64,000 nucleotides of DNA from Hephaestia mangrovi (GTDB lineage Bacteria; Pseudomonadota; Alphaproteobacteria; Sphingomonadales; Sphingomonadaceae): the NCBI RefSeq assembly GCF_019880555.1, contig NZ_JAINVU010000005.1:186001-250000 (forward strand), given 5' to 3'. Made by a program: the position numbers and the translations under genes. Shown piece by piece: positions 17,559 through 26,284 of this stretch (position 1 is its first letter; each line of letters starts with the position of its first letter). The notes under the pieces were generated by a model. The model was not told the origin of the DNA. It saw only the letters and a list, made by a program, of their open reading frames with translations, and made no database searches.

Positions 17559-17734
17559 CGCGACAGGCGCCGCGCCTCCTCGGCAAGCAGCACCGGCACG
17601 CCGTCGCGCACCGGATACGCCAGCCCGGCGGCATCGGACACCAGCTCCGCCGCCGCCTCGTCATAGCGCAATCTGGTGCGCGTTACCGGGCAGACCAGGA
17701 TCGACAGCAGCCAGGGATCGAGCGGCGCGCTCAT
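17555..17734 (-). CDS. Trm112-family small protein
   Basis: 59 residues read directly from the sequence: it begins [18 protein letters not shown], continues [20 protein letters not shown] and ends EEARRLSR. The ILVCP and [12 protein letters not shown] segments define the YcaR/Trm112 family. Eukaryotic Trm112 activates methyltransferases; the role of the bacterial one-domain protein is poorly defined. Only the first of the usual zinc cysteines is present. It overlaps both neighbours by 4 bp (start 17734, stop 17555). Confidence 0.88.
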   Translation of the reverse strand: MSAPLDPWLLSILVCPVTRTRLRYDEAAAELVSDAAGLAYPVRDGVPVLLAEEARRLSR

Positions 17735-18357
17735 TGCAGCGTCACCCGGTCCTCGCCGTCGTGGCGGCCGAAGAACTGCATCAGCTGGACGAGCAGATCG
17801 GCGCGATCGTCGAGGCTCGGCGATTCGAGCAACGCCTGTTTGGCGGCGACGTCGAACGGCGCGATCTGGGCGATGCCGTTGACCAGCGCCTCGTCGTCAA
17901 GCCGGCTCACCGCGCTCCAATCGACCGCATAGCCCTGCGCATCGGCGAAGCGCCGCGATTCGAGCTCCAGCGCCGCCCGCCGCCCCAGCGCGAGCACCGG
18001 ATCACGCTCGGCTGGGGGCAGCAGCTCGGCCTCGATCTGGCGGAACGCCGTCGTCACGTCGAGCTCGTTGAGCAGACGGAACAGCGCGACGCCCTCCAGC
18101 ACGAGATTGTAGCAACCGTCGTCGAGCGCCTCGACCTCGGCGATCCGGCCGACGCAGCCGATCTCGAACAGCGGCGACTCGCCCTTGTCATGGTCGGGGC
18201 ACGGCCGCGGCTGGATCATGCCGATGCGGCGATCGCGTGCCATCGCATCGGAAACCATCGCCCGATAGCGCGGCTCGAAGATATGCAGCGGCAGGTGCAT
18301 GCCCGGAAACAGCAGCGCCCCCGGCAACGGGAAAACCGAGAGGCGCGTCACCGTCAT
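17731..18357 (-). CDS. LON substrate-binding (PUA-like) domain protein
   Basis: 208 residues. The N-terminus [30 protein letters not shown] is the characteristic start of the ATP-dependent Lon N-domain, and [30 protein letters not shown] continues it. No ATPase or protease domain follows, so it is a stand-alone LON domain, likely binding unfolded proteins. The ATG at 18357 overlaps the ybbN stop. Being coupled to a thioredoxin/TPR chaperone-like gene supports a proteostasis role by inference. Confidence 0.92.
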   Translation of the reverse strand: MTVTRLSVFPLPGALLFPGMHLPLHIFEPRYRAMVSDAMARDRRIGMIQPRPCPDHDKGESPLFEIGCVGRIAEVEALDDGCYNLVLEGVALFRLLNELDVTTAFRQIEAELLPPAERDPVLALGRRAALELESRRFADAQGYAVDWSAVSRLDDEALVNGIAQIAPFDVAAKQALLESPSLDDRADLLVQLMQFFGRHDGEDRVTLQ

Positions 18358-19265
18358 CCGAACAGGATCGCCGACAGCCGCCGGCGCTGCGCCGCCACCC
18401 ATGGGTCTTCGAGCCCGACCACCTCGAACAGCTTGAGCAGTTGCGCGCGCGCCGCGCCGTCGTTCCATTCGCGGTCGGCGGCGATGATCGCCAGCAGATT
18501 GTCCGCCGCGCCCTCACGATCGCCCGCCGCCATCTGCCCGCCGGCGAGCCGGAACCGCGCGTCGAGATCGTCCGGACGCGCGGCGACCTCGGCGGCGAGG
18601 CCGGAGAGATCGTCGACGGGCTTGGCTTCCCGCTTGAGCGCGAGCGCGGCCTTGGCGCGGTCGATCTCGGGCTGTTTGGCGAGCTCTTCGGGCAGCGCGG
18701 CAATCGCCGCTTCGGCCTCGGCATCGCGATTCGCCGCGATCAGCGCGCGAATCCGGCCCGAAGCGACCGCGGGATGCTCCGGCGCCATCTCGGCCAGTTG
18801 GTCGAAGATCGACAGCGCGCGCTCGGCATCGCCGTCACCCAGCACCTGCTCGCCCATCGCGATCAACGGCTCGATCTCGGCCTCGAGATCCTTTTCCTCG
18901 CTCTCGATCGGCAATTGGCGCAGCAATTGATCAAGCGTCGTCTTGAGCTGCGATTCGGTGCGCGCATTGGTCAGATCGGCGACCAGCTGGCCCTGGAACA
19001 TCGCATAGACGGTGGGGATCGACCGCACCTGAAATTGCGCGGCGATGAACTGGTTCTTGTCGGTATCGACCTTGGCCAGCACCACGCCCTTGTCGGCATA
19101 GTCGGCGGCCACCTTCTCCAGCACCGGCGCCAGCGCCTTGCACGGCCCGCACCATTCCGCCCAGAAATCGATGATGACGAGCTTGGTCATCGACGGTTCG
19201 ACGACGTCGCGACGGAAGCTTTCGACCGCTTCCTTTTCCTGCGGGCTCATGCCGAGCGTTGCCAA
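18354..19265 (-). CDS. ybbN: thioredoxin-domain plus TPR co-chaperone, YbbN/CnoX-like
   Basis: 303 residues. A thioredoxin domain (about 15-125) carries an intact WCGPC active site in IDFWAEWCGPCKALAP and the cis-proline RSIPTVYAMF. It is followed by TPR-like helices (about 130-303). YbbN/CnoX proteins protect and hand over unfolded proteins to chaperones. The TTG at 19265 is chosen because AGGAG lies 6 bases upstream; an ATG at 19250 would remove five residues. First gene of a four-gene operon. Confidence 0.9.
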   Translation of the reverse strand: MATLGMSPQEKEAVESFRRDVVEPSMTKLVIIDFWAEWCGPCKALAPVLEKVAADYADKGVVLAKVDTDKNQFIAAQFQVRSIPTVYAMFQGQLVADLTNARTESQLKTTLDQLLRQLPIESEEKDLEAEIEPLIAMGEQVLGDGDAERALSIFDQLAEMAPEHPAVASGRIRALIAANRDAEAEAAIAALPEELAKQPEIDRAKAALALKREAKPVDDLSGLAAEVAARPDDLDARFRLAGGQMAAGDREGAADNLLAIIAADREWNDGAARAQLLKLFEVVGLEDPWVAAQRRRLSAILFG

Positions 19266-19423
19266 GACATACTCCTGTTCTTTTCCCTTACCGGCCTTAT
19301 GTGGGGCGGACGGGGCGTGCGCCAACCCTTTTTGCAGATCGGCGACAAGGGGCTTGCCGACCCCGAAAGCCGATGCTAACAGCCGCCGCCTTACCCAGGG
19401 CCTTCGCGGCCCGGACGCCAAGA

Positions 19424-19498
19424 GCGGGCGTAGCTCAGGGGTAGAGCACAACCTTGCCAAGGTTGGGGTCGAGGGTTCGAATCCCTTCGCCCGCTCCA
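19424..19498 (+). tRNA. tRNA-Gly (anticodon GCC)
   Basis: 75 nt including an encoded CCA. The acceptor stem GCGGGCG pairs with CGCCCGC before the discriminator T and CCA. The D-arm is TAGCTCAGGGGTAGAGCA. The anticodon arm CAACC-TTGCCAA-GGTTG gives GCC. The T-arm is GAGGG-TTCGAATC-CCTTC. All cloverleaf stems are intact. Confidence 0.98.
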
Positions 19499-19598
19499 GG
19501 TCGTCGCCAAGGATTTGGCGACGCCAAATCCACGATCAGCGACGACCACGGCCGGCATCGCCGCAGGCGATGACCGACGGCGCGGCTTGGCCGCGCCG
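19499..19598. repeat. nested and alternative hairpins downstream of tRNA-Gly
   Basis: Immediately after the tRNA CCA: GGATTTGGCG-A-CGCCAAATCC (19511-19531) is a perfect 10-bp inverted repeat. CGTCGCCAA-GGAT-TTGGCGACG (19502-19523) is an alternative 9-bp hairpin using the same bases. GGTCGTCGC (19499-19507) also pairs with GCGACGACC (19539-19547). A further 9-bp hairpin with a TTG loop is at 19578-19598. There is no U tract, so a classical terminator is not evident. No gene is seen in 19499-19681. Confidence 0.7.
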
Positions 19599-19681
19599 GA
19601 ATCAACGAGTGCGTGTTGGCGCGCCGCCCTGCCGGGCTGCGCACGGCGTTCGCATCCAGCGTGGCCACGTCGACCGATCGG

Positions 19682-20695
19682 TCATGATCCTGATGGTAGC
19701 GGCGCGGCAGGATCGACCAGCCCGGCGGCGCGCAGATCCTGCCAGAAGCTGGCGGGCACGATCTCGTCAAACGCCGCGCGGTCTTCGGCGATGCGGCCGG
19801 GCCGGCTGGCCCCGGGGATCACCGCCGCCACTGCCGGATTGGCGAGCGAGAAGTGCAGGCCCGCTGCCTTCATGCTGACGCCGTGGCGATCGGCGATTGC
19901 CTTGATACGCGCGACCCTGTCGAGAATCTCGGGCGTGGCGGGCGCATATTCGAAGTTCGGCCCGCCAACGAGCGCGCCCGAACTATACGGCCCGCCAACC
20001 ACGATGCTGGCGCCATGGTCCGCCGCCAGCGGCATCACGCGCTGCAGCGCCCGGCCGTGATCGAGCAGCGTATAGCGGCCGGCGAGCAGGAAGGCACCGG
20101 GGCGCGACTCATCGAGGCCGAGCACCAGCTCGATCGGCTCGACCTTGTTGACGCCAAGACCCCATGCCTTGATCGTGCCTTCGTCGCGCAGCCGGTCGAG
20201 CGCGCGGAAAGCGCCGGTGCGCGCTTCCTCGAACTTGGCCAGCCACAGGTCGCCCCAGAAATCCTGCGCGAGATCATGGACGAAGGCGATCTCGATATGG
20301 TCGGTGCGCAGGCGCTTCAGGCTGTCCTCGATCGAGCGCAGTGTCGCGTCATAGCCATAGTCGTTGACGATCCGGTTGGCGCGGCCGTGCGCGAACACAC
20401 CGGCTTTCTCGCCCTGCTGGCGGGCGCCGACGTCCTCCAGATCGTCGAGGATGATGCGCCCGACCTTGGTGCTGATGACATATTGGTCGCGCGGCTTGCC
20501 GGCGAGCGCCTCGCCCATGCGCAATTCGGCAAGGCCGGCGCCGTAGAAGGGGGCGTTGTCATAATAGCGAATACCGTCGTTCCAGGCCGCTTCCACCGTG
20601 GCGAGAGCCTCGTCCTCGGGAATATCGCGGAACATGTTGCCGAGCGGCGCGGCACCGAAGCCGAGTTTGCCCGGAAGAATGTTTTCGAGAGCCAT
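19682..20695 (-). CDS. aldo/keto reductase (aldose or pyridoxal dehydrogenase-like)
   Basis: 337 residues, NAD(P)-dependent TIM barrel. The tetrad is visible: Asp in IRYYDNAPFYG (Asp and Tyr), Lys in VISTKVGR and His in FVHDLAQD. The C-terminal VIPGASRPGRIAEDRAAF is the cofactor-phosphate segment. The layout matches the D-threo-aldose 1-dehydrogenase / L-fucose / pyridoxal 4-dehydrogenase subgroup. Substrate not determined. ATG at 20695; the 174-bp divergent region to the DUF72 gene probably holds both promoters, but I see no clear motif. Confidence 0.9.
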   Translation of the reverse strand: MALENILPGKLGFGAAPLGNMFRDIPEDEALATVEAAWNDGIRYYDNAPFYGAGLAELRMGEALAGKPRDQYVISTKVGRIILDDLEDVGARQQGEKAGVFAHGRANRIVNDYGYDATLRSIEDSLKRLRTDHIEIAFVHDLAQDFWGDLWLAKFEEARTGAFRALDRLRDEGTIKAWGLGVNKVEPIELVLGLDESRPGAFLLAGRYTLLDHGRALQRVMPLAADHGASIVVGGPYSSGALVGGPNFEYAPATPEILDRVARIKAIADRHGVSMKAAGLHFSLANPAVAAVIPGASRPGRIAEDRAAFDEIVPASFWQDLRAAGLVDPAAPLPSGS

Positions 20696-20869
20696 AGTGC
20701 GCAATCCTTTCAGGCGATCGACGGCGGACCGGGCAACGCGACACGATCCTCGTCGGTGATCCCTGAACGTGCGAACTGGCAAGGCACGATTCAACCGCGC
20801 GCGCGATGGCGATCCCGAATCGTCGGACAGACATATCGCGCGGCTCGGCGAACCGGCTAAACAAGACGG

Positions 20870-21673
20870 ATGAGCAAGAAAGACGAAGGCGCGATTCGCG
20901 TCGGTATCGGCGGCTGGACCTATGCCCCGTGGCGCGGCAGCTTCTATCCGGACGGCCTGGCCCAGAAGCGCGAGCTCGAATTCGCGTCGCGCGCGGTGAC
21001 CGCGATCGAGATCAACGGCACTTATTATTCGAGCTTCAAGCCCGCCAGTTTCGCAAACTGGGCAGCTGCGGCGCCCGACGGTTTCGTCTTCACCGTCAAG
21101 GCCTCGCGTTTCTGCACCAACCGCAAGGTGCTTGCCGAGGCGGGCGAATCGGTCAAGCGGTTCGTCGGCCAGGGGATTGTCGAGCTGGGCGACAAATTGG
21201 GACCCATCCTGTGGCAATTCATGGCAACCAAGAAGTTCGACGCCGATGATTTCCGGGCGTTTCTCTCGTTGTTGCCGGCCCGGCACGGCGGCGTGGCGCT
21301 GCGCCACGCGATCCAGGTGAGGCACGAAAGCTTCGCGGTGCCCGAATTCATCGCAATGGCGCGCGATGCCGGCGTCGCGATCGTCTTCGCCGATTCGACC
21401 GATTATCCGGCGATCGCCGATGTCTCTGGCGATTTCGTCTATGCCCGGCTCGAGGCGGCGCGCGAGGAGGAGGCGACCGGCTATTCGGCGGACGAGCTCG
21501 ATCGCTGGGCGGCGGCGGCGCGCGCCTGGGCCGCCGGTGACAGCCCGGCCGGCCTATCCTGCGTCACCGATCCGGCGCCGAAACAGCCGCGCGACGTGTT
21601 CGTCTTCGCGATCAACGGCGCCAAGGTACGCGCGCCCGCCGCCGCGCAGGCGCTGATCGACCGGCTGCGCTGA
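20870..21673 (+). CDS. DUF72 family protein (YecE-like)
   Basis: 267 residues, TIM-barrel-like. VGIGGWTYAPWRGSFYPDGLAQKRELEF, VTAIEINGTYYSSFKP and FVFTVKASRFCTNRKVLAEA are the conserved DUF72 blocks. VRHESFAVPEFIAMARDAGVAIVFADS follows. Biochemical function of the family is unknown. ATG at 20870, monocistronic. Convergent with the hemC-hemD operon, 2 bp between stops. Confidence 0.9.
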   Translation: MSKKDEGAIRVGIGGWTYAPWRGSFYPDGLAQKRELEFASRAVTAIEINGTYYSSFKPASFANWAAAAPDGFVFTVKASRFCTNRKVLAEAGESVKRFVGQGIVELGDKLGPILWQFMATKKFDADDFRAFLSLLPARHGGVALRHAIQVRHESFAVPEFIAMARDAGVAIVFADSTDYPAIADVSGDFVYARLEAAREEEATGYSADELDRWAAAARAWAAGDSPAGLSCVTDPAPKQPRDVFVFAINGAKVRAPAAAQALIDRLR

Positions 21674-21675
21674 TC

Positions 21676-22587
21676 TCAGGACGCTGCCGGCTTTTTCCCG
21701 GTCGGTGCCGCCGTATCCGGTGATGGTGCGGGTGCGGGCTGCGGCGCCGATGCCTGCGAGGGCGCCGCGACAGGCGCACCCTGACCGAGGATCGCCGCGG
21801 TTTCGATCACGTCGAGCGCGCGCCGTGCATCGATATAGCGATGCGCCGCCGTCAGCCAGCGCTGCGCCCCGCTCGCGCCGGGCAACCGCTCGATCTCGGC
21901 CAGCGCGGCCTCGACCTGCCCCGCCTCGAGCAGCCGCCGCGCCCGCGCCATCCGCGCCGACGGGCGCGGTGAGGGCGATGCTTCCTTGTGGATGACGATC
22001 AGGTTGGACAGCGTGTTGCGCAATCCCGACCACAAGGCCTCATGCCCGCCGCTGACCAGATCGGGCGCGATCGAATCGAGCCCGAGCCGCAGATCCTCCA
22101 GCGTCACCGGCGCGCGCGATGCCTGGATCACCATCGTTACCGCGCGCGGCTGGGTCGCACCAAACCGCTCGCGCAATTGCCCCTCGATATAGCCGAGCCC
22201 GATGCCGCGATCGATCGCGCGGCGCGCGGCGAACGCGATCAGCAGCCCTTCGGCGCGCGTCGCATTGCCCGAGGCAGCCTCCGCCTTGGTGTCGATCACC
22301 GCACTGCGCGCCTCGAGATCGGCGAGCCGCGCCGACAGCGCCGCCTCGCGCGCCGCCAGCGTATCGAGATCGGCGGTGGGATCGATCGCGACGCTGCGGG
22401 CGGGCGGCGGCGCGGTCTTGACCGGAACGGTGGTTCGTGCCGGCGCCAGCCAGGGCAGGCGATCGCCCCATTGCCGGATCGCCAGCCCGGCCAGGACGAT
22501 CCCGGCGACGAACACCAGCAGATAGACGAGGAGGGCGCCGCGCCATCGCCGGCGGCGCGGAAGCGAAAAGGGGTCGTCGCTGGCCAT
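21676..22587 (-). CDS. mitofilin-like (MICOS/COG4223) membrane protein
   Basis: 303 residues. An N-terminal cytoplasmic segment (FSLPRRRRWRG) is followed by one membrane helix (about 18-38) and a coiled-coil stretch (LAAREAALSARLADLEARSA). The C-terminal domain, with MARARRLLEAGQVEAALAEIERLPG, resembles mitofilin, and an Ala/Pro-rich tail ends it. In alphaproteobacteria this gene typically follows hemC-hemD, the ancestral position of Mic60, which bends membranes and tethers envelope proteins. ATG at 22587, 32 bp after the hemD stop. Confidence 0.85.
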   Translation of the reverse strand: MASDDPFSLPRRRRWRGALLVYLLVFVAGIVLAGLAIRQWGDRLPWLAPARTTVPVKTAPPPARSVAIDPTADLDTLAAREAALSARLADLEARSAVIDTKAEAASGNATRAEGLLIAFAARRAIDRGIGLGYIEGQLRERFGATQPRAVTMVIQASRAPVTLEDLRLGLDSIAPDLVSGGHEALWSGLRNTLSNLIVIHKEASPSPRPSARMARARRLLEAGQVEAALAEIERLPGASGAQRWLTAAHRYIDARRALDVIETAAILGQGAPVAAPSQASAPQPAPAPSPDTAAPTGKKPAAS

Positions 22588-22619
22588 CGCCGCTCTTATC
22601 GACGGCTCGCGAGGCCCGG

Positions 22620-23285
22620 TCAATCGGCCAGCCGCCGCGCCAGCGCGACCAATGCCGCATCGTCGCGCGTCGCCGCGACGGCCACTTCGCCCCATCCCGC
22701 GCCAGCCGCTTCCGCCACCGCCAGGCTGAGCGCCGCAAGCCGGATCGAGGCGCGGTCGATCGAGCTGGCCAGTGCCGCCAGGCGGCGCGCGGCGCGCGGC
22801 GAATGCAGCATCGCCACCTGACCCTCGATCGGCAGCAGATCGTCGGGCGCGCGCGCGATCTCGCGGCTTTCGTAAACCGTGACGACCGTGGCCACGCCCG
22901 CCGGCGCCGCCGCGCGATCGCGGCCGGCAAGATGGAGCAGCCGGTGCTTGCCGCGCGTGGCAGCCAGCCGCACGATCGCCGCGATGCCGTCGCTGCCGGT
23001 CGCGGCCACATCGAGGCCCGCGTCACGCGCTACCTGCGCGGTGGCTTCTCCCACGGCGAAGACGGGCAATCCGGCAAGCGCGCCGAGCCCCGGCCCCGCG
23101 CATCGCACGGCATTGGCGCTGGTCAGCAACAGCGCGTCATGCAGCGCAGGATCGGGCGGCGGCCACGCGATCGGCAGCACCTCGAACAGCGGCAAGACGA
23201 TCGCCGCCAGCCCGACCTGCTCAAGCGCCGCGACCGTGGCGCGGTTGCCCGGCGCCGGCCGGAACACCGCGACACGGCGCGTCAT
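22620..23285 (-). CDS. hemD: uroporphyrinogen-III synthase
   Basis: 221 residues, two-lobed HemD fold with low family conservation. Recognisable: VAVFRPAPGN at the start, LLLTSANAVRCAG, VFAVGEATAQVARDAGL and LHLAGRDRAA. It cyclises hydroxymethylbilane to uroporphyrinogen III in haem and tetrapyrrole synthesis. The ATG at 23285 overlaps the hemC stop by 4 bp, and the position directly after hemC supports the call. Confidence 0.9.
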   Translation of the reverse strand: MTRRVAVFRPAPGNRATVAALEQVGLAAIVLPLFEVLPIAWPPPDPALHDALLLTSANAVRCAGPGLGALAGLPVFAVGEATAQVARDAGLDVAATGSDGIAAIVRLAATRGKHRLLHLAGRDRAAAPAGVATVVTVYESREIARAPDDLLPIEGQVAMLHSPRAARRLAALASSIDRASIRLAALSLAVAEAAGAGWGEVAVAATRDDAALVALARRLAD

Positions 23286-24199
23286 GCCCCGAACAGCCGC
23301 CGGATCGCGGCGGGCGCGTCCGCCAGCAGCGTGGCGGCCAGCGTGGGCGCCAGTTCGGCATCGTCGCTGCGGCCGATCCGCGCGCCAGCAACCTGTTCGC
23401 TGCCATCCATCGCGTAAAGCCGGGCGCGCAGCAGCACCCAATCGTTCTCGATCATCGCAAGCGCGGCCACCGGCGAATGGCAATCGGCATCGAGCGCGGC
23501 GAGCAGCGCGCGCTCGTGGCCAACGCAGCATGACGTCGCAGCGTCATCGATCGCCGCCAGACTCGCGCGCGCTTCGGCATCCCCGGTCCGGCACTCGATC
23601 CCGACCGCGCCCTGCGCCGGCGCCGGCAGCATGGTATCGACGGCGAGGCGCGTGCCGATATCCGGCCGGCCGAGCCGATCGAGACCGGCGGCCGCCAGAA
23701 TCGTCGCGTCGACCTCGCCCGCCGCCAGCTTCGCCAGCCGCGTTTCGACATTGCCGCGAAACAGCGTGGTGCGGAAATCGGGCCGCAGCGCGCGCAATTG
23801 CGCTGCCCGGCGCGGCGAGCTGGTGCCGATCACCGCGCCCGGCCGCAGCGTGTCGATCGCCTCCGCGCCGATCAGGCAATCGCGCACGTCGGCGCGCGGC
23901 AGCATCGCGGCGATCGTGATCGCGTCGGGCCGCACCGTCTCGACGTCCTTCATCGAATGCACCGCGGCGTCGATCGCGCCAGCGAGCAGCGCGCGATCGA
24001 GCTCCTTGGTCCACAAGGCCTTGCCGCCGATCTCGGCCAGCGCGCGATCCTGCACGCGGTCTCCGGTGGTCCTCACCGTGACGATCTCGATCGCGTCCAC
24101 CGCCCAGCCGTGCGCGGCGGCAAGCGCGTCGCGCACCATGTGCGCCTGGACGAGGGCGAGCGGCGATCCCCGGCTGCCGAGGCGGAAACGAATGGCCAT
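23282..24199 (-). CDS. hemC: hydroxymethylbilane synthase (porphobilinogen deaminase)
   Basis: 305 residues. GSRGSPLALVQA, GGKALWTKELDRALL, DAAVHSMKDVET and GTSSPRRAAQL are the conserved catalytic and substrate-binding blocks. The dipyrromethane-cofactor cysteine is in DADCHSPVAALA. It polymerises four porphobilinogens. ATG at 24199; divergent from tsaD, with 40 bp between start codons. This hemC-hemD/tsaD divergence is common in alphaproteobacteria. Confidence 0.96.
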   Translation of the reverse strand: MAIRFRLGSRGSPLALVQAHMVRDALAAAHGWAVDAIEIVTVRTTGDRVQDRALAEIGGKALWTKELDRALLAGAIDAAVHSMKDVETVRPDAITIAAMLPRADVRDCLIGAEAIDTLRPGAVIGTSSPRRAAQLRALRPDFRTTLFRGNVETRLAKLAAGEVDATILAAAGLDRLGRPDIGTRLAVDTMLPAPAQGAVGIECRTGDAEARASLAAIDDAATSCCVGHERALLAALDADCHSPVAALAMIENDWVLLRARLYAMDGSEQVAGARIGRSDDAELAPTLAATLLADAPAAIRRLFGA

Positions 24200-24239
24200 C
24201 GCGGGTTGTGCTAGCGATGGTTACGGCTAGAGGAAAGCC

Positions 24240-25274
24240 ATGGCGCTGATCCTCGGCCTCGAATCGAGCTGCGACGAAACCGCTGCCGCGCTGGTGCGCG
24301 ACGACCGCACGATCCTGGCCCACGCGCTTGCCGGGCAGGAAGCGGCGCATCGCCCCTATGGCGGCGTCGTCCCCGAAATCGCGGCGCGCGCGCATGTCGA
24401 AATGCTCGCGCCCCTGATCGAGCGCGCGTTGGGCGAGGCAGGCGTCGGGCTGGACGCCGTCGACGCGATCGCCGCGACTGCCGGGCCCGGCCTGATCGGC
24501 GGGGTGATGGTCGGCCTCGTCACCGGCAAGGCGCTGGCGCATGCCTGCGGCAAGCCGCTGGTCGCGGTCAATCACCTCGAAGGCCATGCGCTATCGCCGC
24601 GCCTCGCCGATCCCGATCTCGCGTTTCCCTATCTGCTGTTGCTCGTTTCGGGCGGGCATTGCCAATTGCTGTTCGTCGAGGGCGTCGGCCGCTATCGCCG
24701 CCTCGCCACCACGATCGACGACGCCGCGGGCGAGGCGTTCGACAAGACCGCCAAGCTGCTTGGCCTCGGCTTCCCCGGCGGCCCCGCGGTCGAGCGCGCC
24801 GCGGCCGAGGGCGACGCCAGGGCGGTGCCGCTGCCGCGCCCGCTGGTCGGCAGCGACGAGCCGCATTTTTCCTTTGCGGGCCTGAAAAGCGCGGTGCTGC
24901 GCGCGCGCGACGCCGGAACCTGGGCACCCGAGGATATCGCCGCCTCGTTCCAGCAAGCCGTGGTCGATTGCCTGATCGACCGCACCACGCGCGCGATCGA
25001 CCGCGCCGACGGCGCGACCGCGCTGGTCGTCGCCGGCGGCGTCGCTGCCAACCAGGCGGTTCGCGGCGCGCTGGCCGAGCTCGCGCGTGTCTCCGGCCTG
25101 CGCTTCGTCGCGCCGCCGCTGTGGCTGTGTACCGACAATGCCGCGATGATCGCCTGGGCGGGCGCCGAACGCTTCGCCGCCGGGCTGACCGACCCGCTCG
25201 ATACGCCGGCGCGCGCGCGCTGGCCGCTCGATCCCCATGCCGAGCGCGCCCGCGGGGCAGGCGTGAAGGCATGA
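24240..25274 (+). CDS. tsaD: tRNA N6-adenosine threonylcarbamoyltransferase
   Basis: 344 residues, ASKHA fold. It begins [14 protein letters not shown]. The metal-binding histidines are His112 and His116 in [37 protein letters not shown] and the C-terminal [12 protein letters not shown] and [12 protein letters not shown] complete the family signature. It transfers the threonylcarbamoyl group to A37 of ANN-decoding tRNAs. The stop overlaps gpsA by 4 bp. Confidence 0.97.
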   Translation: MALILGLESSCDETAAALVRDDRTILAHALAGQEAAHRPYGGVVPEIAARAHVEMLAPLIERALGEAGVGLDAVDAIAATAGPGLIGGVMVGLVTGKALAHACGKPLVAVNHLEGHALSPRLADPDLAFPYLLLLVSGGHCQLLFVEGVGRYRRLATTIDDAAGEAFDKTAKLLGLGFPGGPAVERAAAEGDARAVPLPRPLVGSDEPHFSFAGLKSAVLRARDAGTWAPEDIAASFQQAVVDCLIDRTTRAIDRADGATALVVAGGVAANQAVRGALAELARVSGLRFVAPPLWLCTDNAAMIAWAGAERFAAGLTDPLDTPARARWPLDPHAERARGAGVKA

Positions 25275-26248
25275 GGATCGGCGTGATCGGCGGCGGTGCC
25301 TGGGGCACCGCGCTCGCGCAGGTCGCCGCCGCCGATGGCGCGCCGGTGACGTTATGGGCACGCGAGCCCGAGGTCGTCGAGGCGATCAACCGCCGTCATT
25401 GCAACGAGCTGTTCCTGCCGAGCGCTCGTTTGTCGCCGTCGATCACCGCAACCGGCTCGCTCGGCGCGCTTGCCGAGGCCGAGGCGCTGCTCGTCGTGAC
25501 GCCGGCGCAGCACGTCCGCGCGATACTTGCCGAAGCCGCGGTCGGCGCGACGCCGCTGGTGCTGTGTGCCAAGGGAATCGAGGCCGGGACGCGGCGGCTG
25601 GTCGGCGAGGTCGCCGCCGCGATCCATCCGCGCGCGCCGCTCGCGGTGCTGTCCGGCCCCACTTTCGCACATGAGGTCGCCGCCGGCCTGCCCACCGCGG
25701 CGACGCTGGCCTGCGCCGATCCGGCCATCCGCGACGCGCTGATCGCCCGGCTCGCACGCCCCGCTTTCCGGCTTTATGCCAGCGACGACGTGATCGGCGC
25801 GGAGATCGGCGGCGCGGTCAAGAACGTGCTGGCGATCGCCTGCGGCGTGGTCGAGGGCGCGGGGCTCGGCCAGAATGCGCGCGCCGCGCTGATCGCGCGC
25901 GGATTCGCCGAGATGACGCGTTTCGGCCTGGCGCGCGGCGCGCAGCCCGAAACGCTGGCCGGCCTGTCCGGGCTCGGCGATCTCGTGCTGACCTGTTCGT
26001 CGACCAGCTCGCGCAATTTTTCGTTCGGCGTCGGGCTGGGGCGCGGCACGCCCGCCGCCCGTCTGCTCGCCGATCGCCGCACGGTTGCCGAGGGCGCCTT
26101 CACCGCCCCGGTGCTGCGCGAGGCAGCCGCCGAGGCGGGCGTCGCCATGCCGGTATCCGAGGCGGTATGCGCGCTGATCGACGGCGCCCCCGTCGATGCG
26201 GTAATCGCCGATCTCCTCAACCGCCCCCTGCGCGACGAGCGGGGGTAG
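25271..26248 (+). CDS. gpsA: glycerol-3-phosphate dehydrogenase [NAD(P)+]
   Basis: 325 residues. The Rossmann start [38 protein letters not shown], the catalytic lysine in [17 protein letters not shown] and the [19 protein letters not shown] block are typical of GpsA. It reduces dihydroxyacetone phosphate to sn-glycerol 3-phosphate for phospholipid synthesis. The ATG at 25271 is coupled to tsaD. Confidence 0.96.
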   Translation: MRIGVIGGGAWGTALAQVAAADGAPVTLWAREPEVVEAINRRHCNELFLPSARLSPSITATGSLGALAEAEALLVVTPAQHVRAILAEAAVGATPLVLCAKGIEAGTRRLVGEVAAAIHPRAPLAVLSGPTFAHEVAAGLPTAATLACADPAIRDALIARLARPAFRLYASDDVIGAEIGGAVKNVLAIACGVVEGAGLGQNARAALIARGFAEMTRFGLARGAQPETLAGLSGLGDLVLTCSSTSSRNFSFGVGLGRGTPAARLLADRRTVAEGAFTAPVLREAAAEAGVAMPVSEAVCALIDGAPVDAVIADLLNRPLRDERG

Positions 26249-26284
26249 CATCGGTTTCGGCCGACCTGAATCGGCTCGGCAGGC

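Noticed and set aside
19435-19770. Open frame on the minus strand across tRNA-Gly ending in a peptide like EGIRTLDPNLGKVVLYP
   Set aside because: That peptide is the antisense translation of the tRNA, a well-known false gene.
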